DNA of 64,000 nt from DAIDKA01 sp036489445 (GTDB lineage Bacteria > Pseudomonadota > Gammaproteobacteria > Steroidobacterales > Steroidobacteraceae). Below the pieces are notes generated by a model. It made no database searches and was not told the DNA's origin. It saw nothing but the letters and a program-made list of their open reading frames with translations. The position numbers were made by a program, and so were the translations under genes. Location of the stretch: NCBI GenBank assembly GCA_036489445.1, contig DASXFV010000050.1:1-64000 (forward strand). The letters are read 5' to 3'. Positions 59,048 through 64,000 of the stretch are shown here, one piece after another; position 1 is the stretch's first letter; each line of letters opens with the position of its first letter.

Positions 59048-59120
59048 GGGCCTGTAGCACAGCGGTTAGTGCAGGGGACTCATAATCCCTTGGTCCTTGG
59101 TTCGAATCCAAGCAGGCCCA
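59048..59120 (+). tRNA. tRNA with CAT anticodon (probably tRNA-Ile2)
   Basis: Complete 73-base cloverleaf without encoded CCA. Acceptor stem GGGCCTG/CAGGCCC, D stem GCAC/GTGC, anticodon stem GGGGA/TCCCT with anticodon CAT at 59081-59083, T stem CTTGG/CCAAG with TTCGAAT loop, discriminator A. The variable loop TGGTC and D-arm resemble proteobacterial tRNA-Ile2 (CAT read as lysidine-modified CAU) more than elongator tRNA-Met, but Met cannot be excluded. Confidence 0.93.
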
Positions 59121-59124
59121 GTTT

Positions 59125-59547
59125 TTACGCGTGGTCCCACGGATTGATCACATCAACATTCAAGTCCGAGAAGTGCGTGGCGTTTCGAGTAGCAAACTCC
59201 GCTCGACGTGCGATGACAATCCCGGCGATCTGCGTATCACGCATATCAATCGTTTGACCTGCTCGTTGCCGCCCGGCGGCCAGCTGGGCTGCTGCCTCCG
59301 CAGCTGGTTGATCAAAGTCAAGTACGCGTCCCTCCAGGTCTTCGAGCAAAAGCTTGGCGAACGCGGATTCAAGCGTCCGTCGGCGCTTACCCTTGGGTAG
59401 CAGGGCGAGCCCCAGCCGAGCCTCAAAAAGGGTGATGCTGGTAATCCAGATGGACTCCGCTGCCTGGCGATCCAGCCACTCAACGACTGGACGCTCCGGA
59501 ACCTCGCGCATCAACGCCGAAAGCACGTTCGTGTCGATTACGATCAT
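59125..59547 (-). CDS. PIN-domain toxin (VapC/FitB-type)
   Basis: 140 residues of PIN ribonuclease. Acidic residues: Asp5 (MIVIDTNVLSAL), Glu in LFEARLGL, Asp in DMRDTQIAG, and a C-terminal FSDLNVDVINPW. The start overlaps the antitoxin stop (ATGA). FitB-like assignment is based on its FitA-like partner. It ends 5 bases from the tRNA 3-prime end. Confidence 0.92.
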   Translation of the reverse strand: MIVIDTNVLSALMREVPERPVVEWLDRQAAESIWITSITLFEARLGLALLPKGKRRRTLESAFAKLLLEDLEGRVLDFDQPAAEAAAQLAAGRQRAGQTIDMRDTQIAGIVIARRAEFATRNATHFSDLNVDVINPWDHA

Positions 59548-59792
59548 GGCTTAATATCTGCAGGTCGTGCCGATTGCCCTCGAAGCTCCGGTAGATCAAC
59601 CGTCAAGCCTTTGCCCCTGAAGCGCGCCGCAATTCGCGATCCGATCTTGGCGATCGGGCGACTGGAATCCTTTGCTGCATTGCGAAGAATATGACGAATC
59701 TCGTCTTCCATACTGCGACCATGGCGCTCAGCCAGCCGCTTCAGTCGAACCTTTACGTCTTCCTCGATATCCCTCACAACGACCTGTGCCAT
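59544..59792 (-). CDS. Ribbon-helix-helix antitoxin (FitA-type)
   Basis: 82 residues. N-terminal ribbon-helix-helix: MAQVVVRDIEEDVKVRLKRLAERHGRSMEDEIRHIL. C-terminal part (GKGLTVDLPELRG) should wrap the toxin active site. ATG 59792 has GGAGA eight bases upstream. An 18-base palindromic operator lies 23 bases before the start. Confidence 0.92.
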   Translation of the reverse strand: MAQVVVRDIEEDVKVRLKRLAERHGRSMEDEIRHILRNAAKDSSRPIAKIGSRIAARFRGKGLTVDLPELRGQSARPADIKP

Positions 59793-59807
59793 AGGAGAAG
59801 TCTCCAA

Positions 59808-60179
59808 CTACGGTATGATATCATGATATCATCTACTGCGTGGTGGTGCAATCGTGCGTGTAGATTTCTGCATGAACAGAATGCCCATTCGGTTCGCTAA
59901 GTCGGCGGCGGCTCCTATGAGCATGAAGATTTGGCACCCTGCGCAGTGTCGTGCACAGCCTCCGGATAAAACTGCAGCGCGTCAGGGCGCACCAAGACAG
60001 CCCGGTGACTCCGCCGCGGTCCGGCGGCCGGTACGCGCAATTGCTCACCGATGCGCAACACGCGACTGCAAGGAACACAGCCGGCCCCACGCACTCATCC
60101 ACGGTCCCGGAGTTCGGCCCCGACTTCTGGGTAGAATGACCATACTTGCATCGGCGCAGGCGATGAGAAGGAGAGGGGC
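59808..60179. other. Intergenic region between antitoxin and dehydrogenase genes
   Basis: 372 bases. The left end holds the toxin-antitoxin operator. The rest contains no gene with a convincing start; a 62-codon frame at 59951-60139 lacks a ribosome site and recognisable motif. The right end should contain the promoter of the E1 genes. Confidence 0.5.
59815..59832. promoter_or_regulatory. 18-base palindromic operator of the toxin-antitoxin pair
   Basis: ATGATATCATGATATCAT is a perfect palindrome composed of overlapping ATGATATCAT units. It sits 23 bases before the antitoxin ATG, the expected binding site for autoregulation by a FitA-like ribbon-helix-helix dimer pair. Confidence 0.8.
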
Positions 60180-61181
60180 ATGGCGAACTTCGATGACGAG
60201 ATCTGGCGGGAGTTCTATCGCCGCATGGTGCGCATCCGGGTGTTCGAGGATGAGGCGAGCCGGATCGGTGCGAAGGGCGAGATTCCCGGTGCATTGCACA
60301 CAGCAGCCGGGCAGGAGGGCGAGGTCGTCGGCGCGTGCATGGCATTGCGCAGGGATGACTACATGGTCGGTAATCATCGCTCCCACGGACATCCCATCGG
60401 CAAGGGCGCAGCGCTGCGGCCCCTCATGGCCGAACTTTTCGGCAAGAAGACCGGTGTGTGCCAGGGGAAGGGCGGCTCGATGCATCTGGCCGATTTCTCA
60501 GTGGGAAGCCTTGGGGAAACGAGCATCGTGGGCTCGGGGTTGCCGGTCGCCGTGGGCGCAGCGCTCGGGTCGATGCTGCAGAAGAATGACCGCGTGGCGC
60601 TGTGTTTCTTCGGCGACGGGGCCGCGAACGAAGGCACCTTTCACGAGAGCCTGAATCTCGCGTCGATCTGGAGGCTGCCCGTGATCTTCGTGTGTGAGAA
60701 CAACGGTTATGGAGCGACCACGCCGGTCTCAGCGGTTATGGCAGTCCCCAACGTGGCCGATCGGGCGAGCGGCTATGCGATCCCGGGATGGATCGTCGAT
60801 GGGCAGGATGTCGTGCTCGTCTACGAGCGCGTGCACGAGGCCGTCGAACGCGCGCGCCGCGGCGCGGGCCCGACGCTCATCGAGGCGAAAACCTACCGCT
60901 ATGCCGATCACGCCGTGAATCTCGGACCCGGCTTTGCGATGGATCGCGGCGAAGAGCTCGCGCAGTGGCGTCAGCGCGATCCCATCGTGCTGTTTCGCGC
61001 CCGAATGCTTGAGGCGGGGATCGCCGAACAGGTCATCAAGGACATCGAGGCGGAGGTGCGCGCGGCGGTGGCGGATGCCATCGAGTTCGCCCGCGCGAGC
61101 CCATTCCCGGAGTACGAGGAGGCGTTCGAGCACACCTTTGTCGAGCGCTTACCGTTTCGCCAATCCCTCGCATCCGGCTGA
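60180..61181 (+). CDS. 2-oxoacid (pyruvate/acetoin-type) dehydrogenase E1 alpha
   Basis: 333 residues. ThDP motif FFGDGAANEGTFHESLNLA...CENN near 140-172, the RSHGHPIGKG loop and the GGSMHLAD phosphorylation-loop region. Alpha2beta2-type E1 as in PdhA/AcoA. AGGAGAGG lies before the ATG. It forms a unit with the next two genes (24 and 2 bases apart). Acetoin versus pyruvate specificity cannot be decided. Confidence 0.92.
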   Translation: MANFDDEIWREFYRRMVRIRVFEDEASRIGAKGEIPGALHTAAGQEGEVVGACMALRRDDYMVGNHRSHGHPIGKGAALRPLMAELFGKKTGVCQGKGGSMHLADFSVGSLGETSIVGSGLPVAVGAALGSMLQKNDRVALCFFGDGAANEGTFHESLNLASIWRLPVIFVCENNGYGATTPVSAVMAVPNVADRASGYAIPGWIVDGQDVVLVYERVHEAVERARRGAGPTLIEAKTYRYADHAVNLGPGFAMDRGEELAQWRQRDPIVLFRARMLEAGIAEQVIKDIEAEVRAAVADAIEFARASPFPEYEEAFEHTFVERLPFRQSLASG

Positions 61182-61205
61182 ACGAGGCCTGGATCGGAGC
61201 GCAGC

Positions 61206-62213
61206 ATGGCACGAAAGAGCTATCTCGAGGCAATCCGCGATGCCCAGTTCGAGGAGATGAAACGCGATCCGCGCGTCTTCATGATGGGCGAGGATCTGAC
61301 GACCAATCTGTTCGGTGCGACGACCGGATTCGTCGAGGCCTTCGGCGCGGAGCGCGTGCGCAACACCCCCATCTCCGAGGCGGGATTCATCGGAGCGGCG
61401 GCCGGTGCGGCCATGGTCGGCATGCGGCCCATCGTCGATGTGACCATCGCCTCGTTCATTTATCCGGCCATGGATCAGCTCATCAGCATCATCGCAAAAT
61501 CGCGCTATCTATACGGCGGGCAGGCGCGGCTGCCGCTGGTACTGCGCCTGAGCATGTTCTACGGCAACTCGACCGCTGCGCAACACTCCGATCGACCCTA
61601 TCCGATGCTGATGGGTGTGCCGGGCCTGAAGATCATCCTGCCGTCGAACGCGCGCGATATGAAAGGCCTGCTCAAGTCAGCGGTACGTGATGATGACCCG
61701 GTGCTGTGCTTCGAGGACTCAAGTCTGTGGTCCTCCAAAATGGAAGTCCCCGATGATGAGGAAGTGCTCGTGCCGTTCGGTCAGGCAGAGGTGAAGTGCG
61801 AGGGGACGGATGTGACCGTGGTGGCGCTCGCAGGGGCGGTTCCCCTGGCGCTGGCGGCGGCCACGGCGCTTGCCCAGGCCGGTGTGTCGGTCGAGGTAAT
61901 CGATCCACGCACGCTGGTGCCGCTCGATGTGGCGACGATCCTGCGCTCGGTGCGCAAGACCGGGCGGCTGGTCGCGGTGGACCCCGCGCACCGTACCTGT
62001 AGCGCGGCCAGCGAAATCGCGGCGATTGTGGCAGAGCAGGCCTTCGATGCGCTGCGCGCGCCGGTGGTGCGCGTCACGACACCTGATATGCACATCCCCT
62101 TCAGCCCCCCCCTGGAGGCGCGCCTGTTTCCAACGCGGCAGAGCATCACCGATGCCATTCATAGCGTCGTGGGACACGATCCCGCCGCGGCACGCCGGCG
62201 CGGCGGAGCCTGA
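61206..62213 (+). CDS. 2-oxoacid (pyruvate/acetoin-type) dehydrogenase E1 beta
   Basis: 335 residues. Transketolase central region with FMMGEDL, NTPISEAGFIGAAAGAAMVGMRPIVD, GGQARLPLVLRL, and the C-terminal domain VEVIDPRTLVPLDVATILRSVRKTGRLV. Complete. Partner of E1 alpha upstream. Confidence 0.92.
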   Translation: MARKSYLEAIRDAQFEEMKRDPRVFMMGEDLTTNLFGATTGFVEAFGAERVRNTPISEAGFIGAAAGAAMVGMRPIVDVTIASFIYPAMDQLISIIAKSRYLYGGQARLPLVLRLSMFYGNSTAAQHSDRPYPMLMGVPGLKIILPSNARDMKGLLKSAVRDDDPVLCFEDSSLWSSKMEVPDDEEVLVPFGQAEVKCEGTDVTVVALAGAVPLALAAATALAQAGVSVEVIDPRTLVPLDVATILRSVRKTGRLVAVDPAHRTCSAASEIAAIVAEQAFDALRAPVVRVTTPDMHIPFSPPLEARLFPTRQSITDAIHSVVGHDPAAARRRGGA

Positions 62214-62215
62214 TC

Positions 62216-62458
62216 ATGCCGATCATCGAGGTGTTGCTGCCGCAATTCGGCATGGGTATGAAGGACGGGGAGATCCTGCGCTGGCACAAGGCGGTTGGCG
62301 ACAGGGTGCGTGAGGGCGAAATTCTGGTGGAGGTCGAAGCCGCGAAGACCACCGTCGAGGTGCCTTCCCCGGGCGCGGGCGAGCTCGTGGAAGTACTTGC
62401 CCCGGAGGGCGAGACGGTGGAGGTGCGTACGATCATCGCCCGGTTGCGTACTGACTGA
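62216..62458 (+). CDS. Free-standing lipoyl-domain protein
   Basis: 80 residues comprising only a lipoyl domain: MPIIEVLLPQFGMGMKDGEILRW and lipoylation site Lys44 in EVEAAKTTVEVPSP. It lies 2 bases after E1 beta. A normal E2 would continue with a subunit-binding domain and a catalytic domain, which are missing; no E3 follows. It could be a true stand-alone lipoyl carrier or the remaining 5-prime end of an E2 gene. Confidence 0.85.
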   Translation: MPIIEVLLPQFGMGMKDGEILRWHKAVGDRVREGEILVEVEAAKTTVEVPSPGAGELVEVLAPEGETVEVRTIIARLRTD

Positions 62459-62469
62459 GAACGAGGTTA

Positions 62470-62640
62470 GAGGAAAGTTCCGTCCACCTCATTCAGGCCG
62501 GCGCAGGCGCGACGTATATGGCCTGGACTCTTCGAGTCTTTTGCCGCATTGCGGAGAATGTGCCGAATCTCCTCATCCATCCTGCGACCATGGCGCTCGA
62601 CCCCGAGGTGCCGAGGCGCATAGACTCTGTGGCGCACGTC
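62470..62640 (-). pseudogene. Second FitA-type antitoxin remnant
   Basis: The minus strand reads ERHGRRMDEEIRHILRNAA, closely matching ERHGRSMEDEIRHILRNAA of the antitoxin at 59544-59792, also at DNA level. The N-terminal ribbon is degraded and the C terminus diverges, and there is no toxin gene beside it. Confidence 0.65.
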
Positions 62641-62667
62641 TGGTCCATGAGAAACGTGGGGTCCTGC

Positions 62668-64000
62668 TTGTCCGACATTTTCCTGTCCTACAGTCGCGAT
62701 GACCAGCCGACCGCCCGTGTGTTTGCCGAAGGCCTGGAGCGTGAGGGCTTCACAGTCTGGTGGGATGCCACGCTGCACTCCGGCGAGGCCTACGACCAGG
62801 TCACCGAGAAGGCGCTTCGGGATGCCAGGGCGGTCGTCGTTCTGTGGTCGAAGAAGTCTGTGGACTCACGCTGGGTGCGTGCCGAGGCGACTACCGCGGA
62901 CCGCAACAAGACGCTGGTTCCGGTGATGATTGAGCCGTGTGTGCGGCCGATCATGTTCGAGCTCACGCACACCGCGGATCTGTCGCACTGGAAGGGTGAT
63001 GCGAGCGATAAGGTGTGGCGAACCTACGTCGCGGACGTGCGGCGCTTCGTGCAGCGCGGCGAGCCGGCCCCGATCGCGATACCAGCTGCCAGCGTGCATG
63101 GCGGCGCTGGCCGCAGCCAGCGCTTCAGTGCGACCTCGCTTGCGGTCCTGGCCGCGGTCGTGATTATCGCGGGCGGCATTGTGTGGGCCGTGACCCGCAC
63201 GAGCGACAAGCCTGCGCCCCAAGCCGTCCAGAGCGCTCAAGCAGGCGGCTCGCGGGCGGCTGCAAAGGCGGTGAGCGCACCGGCCGGTGTCTCGCTTGCG
63301 GTATTGCCGTTCGTCGACGTGTCGCCCGAGCACAATCAGGACTATTTTTCAGACGGGTTATCGGAAGAGCTGATGAACCAGCTCGCACAGATCAAGGATC
63401 TGCGCCTTACCGCGCGTACCTCCAGTTTCGCCTTCAAGGGCAAGAATGAAGACGTGCGCGTCATCGGCGAGCAGCTGGGCGTCGACAACGTCCTCGAAGG
63501 CAGTGTGCGCAAGGCCGGTAATCGCCTGCGCATCACGGCTGAACTGATCAACAGCCGCAATGGCACAGATCTGTGGTCGCGGACCTATGACCGCAACCTG
63601 AGTGATGTTTTCGCGGTCCAGGAAGAGATCGCGATGCAGGTCTCAGACGCCCTGAGCGTCACGCTGGATGTCGGTAAGCTGTCGCGGGCGAACGGCGGCA
63701 CGACCAATCTCGAAGCCTACGACAAGTATCTGCAGAGCCTGGCCCTGGTCCGCAAGCTCGGACCGAACGATGCCGTGCAGGCCGCCGAGCTGTGCCGCGA
63801 AGCCGTGGCGCTGGATCCGGCGTTCGCAAAGGCGTGGGCTGGCCTTTTCAGCGCGTTGAGCCTGACGACTATCCTCGTTCCGGAGAATGCCAGTGCGGCA
63901 CGCAAGGAGATGGCCGCAGCCGCTGCGAAGGTCCTGGAGCTCGCACCGAACGCCTGGTGGGCGCAGGGCCCGCGCATCCAATATCTCCTCGATCAACACA
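62668..64000 (+). CDS. TIR - transmembrane - TolB-like - TPR protein (partial, runs off window)
   Basis: At least 444 residues, no stop before the window end. TTG start (M)SDIFLSYSRDDQ with GGGG seven bases upstream matches the usual beginning of such proteins; ATG 62647 is an alternative. TIR domain 1-130, with the S-x-W-x-x-x-E motif including Glu73 (SVDSRWVRAEA), the position of the NADase glutamate. One membrane helix about 158-176. TolB/FlgO-like domain about 210-325 (LAVLPFVDVSPEHNQDYFSDGLSEEL...VLEGSVRKAG). TPR-like helices follow from about 345. Confidence 0.88.
   Translation, partial: MSDIFLSYSRDDQPTARVFAEGLEREGFTVWWDATLHSGEAYDQVTEKALRDARAVVVLWSKKSVDSRWVRAEATTADRNKTLVPVMIEPCVRPIMFELTHTADLSHWKGDASDKVWRTYVADVRRFVQRGEPAPIAIPAASVHGGAGRSQRFSATSLAVLAAVVIIAGGIVWAVTRTSDKPAPQAVQSAQAGGSRAAAKAVSAPAGVSLAVLPFVDVSPEHNQDYFSDGLSEELMNQLAQIKDLRLTARTSSFAFKGKNEDVRVIGEQLGVDNVLEGSVRKAGNRLRITAELINSRNGTDLWSRTYDRNLSDVFAVQEEIAMQVSDALSVTLDVGKLSRANGGTTNLEAYDKYLQSLALVRKLGPNDAVQAAELCREAVALDPAFAKAWAGLFSALSLTTILVPENASAARKEMAAAAAKVLELAPNAWWAQGPRIQYLLDQH

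Noticed and set aside
59951..60139. 62-codon frame between the antitoxin and E1 genes
   Set aside because: No ribosome site or family motif, and composition is not convincing.

Overview
The window is high-GC DNA, densely coded on both strands, with short intergenic gaps and many ATGA-type overlaps. The gene complement (E. coli-class glutamate-cysteine ligase, ferrochelatase, HrpB helicase, FadI thiolase, PII protein, YgiQ radical SAM protein, IlvI/IlvH, biosynthetic IlvA) indicates a gammaproteobacterium. The S46 dipeptidyl peptidase, a cbs-cgl transsulfuration pair and the double-length UvrA fit the Xanthomonadales/Nevskiales/Steroidobacterales neighbourhood. This placement is an inference from gene families; no rRNA is present to settle it. 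Nearly all of the first 58 kb looks like ordinary chromosome.

Layout. 0-17 kb: acetyl-CoA synthetase, then a six-gene leftward run (FadI thiolase, diguanylate cyclase, dienelactone hydrolase, HemH, VOC protein, S46 peptidase). Rightward follow gshA, a PII gene behind a sigma-54-type promoter and a thioredoxin-like ferredoxin. Then come acetolactate synthase subunits arranged head-to-head (ilvH left, ilvI right), a secreted surface-antigen-like protein, and a VOC protein with a histone-H1-like Lys/Thr tail. 17-31 kb: a small lipoprotein, an alpha/beta hydrolase homologue without its nucleophile, a coiled-coil FHA protein, a CLC channel with CBS domains, ilvA, a DUF4870 remnant and a WxxGxW-repeat protein. 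After these lie a LexA-type operator with no obvious target, a Ser/Thr kinase, an NAD(P)-binding protein and a GGDEF-EAL protein, then a c-di-GMP-I (GEMM) riboswitch heading a SPOR-like protein gene.

31-45 kb: a 1944-residue tandem UvrA with four ATPase modules, cystathionine beta-synthase plus a Cys/Met-metabolism PLP enzyme, then an overlapping run ygiQ-DUF423-hrpB. 45-58 kb: a leftward kinase / LytTR regulator / ABC ATPase / ABC permease operon, a methyltransferase, two divergent predicted lipoproteins (a medium-chain dehydrogenase and a thioredoxin-like protein), a MerR regulator with a classical 19-bp-spacer promoter, a membrane-anchored MutS-like ATPase, DUF4184, and two secreted proteins.

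58-64 kb is accessory in character. A CAT-anticodon tRNA is followed by a FitAB-type toxin-antitoxin pair with an 18-bp palindromic operator. Next come E1-alpha, E1-beta and a free-standing lipoyl domain of a 2-oxoacid dehydrogenase, then a decayed second antitoxin copy. Last is a TIR-TM-TolB-like-TPR protein that runs off the window end.

Functional themes are c-di-GMP signalling (two GGDEF proteins, one riboswitch), branched-chain amino-acid synthesis (ilvH, ilvI, ilvA), sulfur amino-acid and glutathione metabolism (gshA, cbs, cgl), and acetyl-CoA/acyl metabolism.
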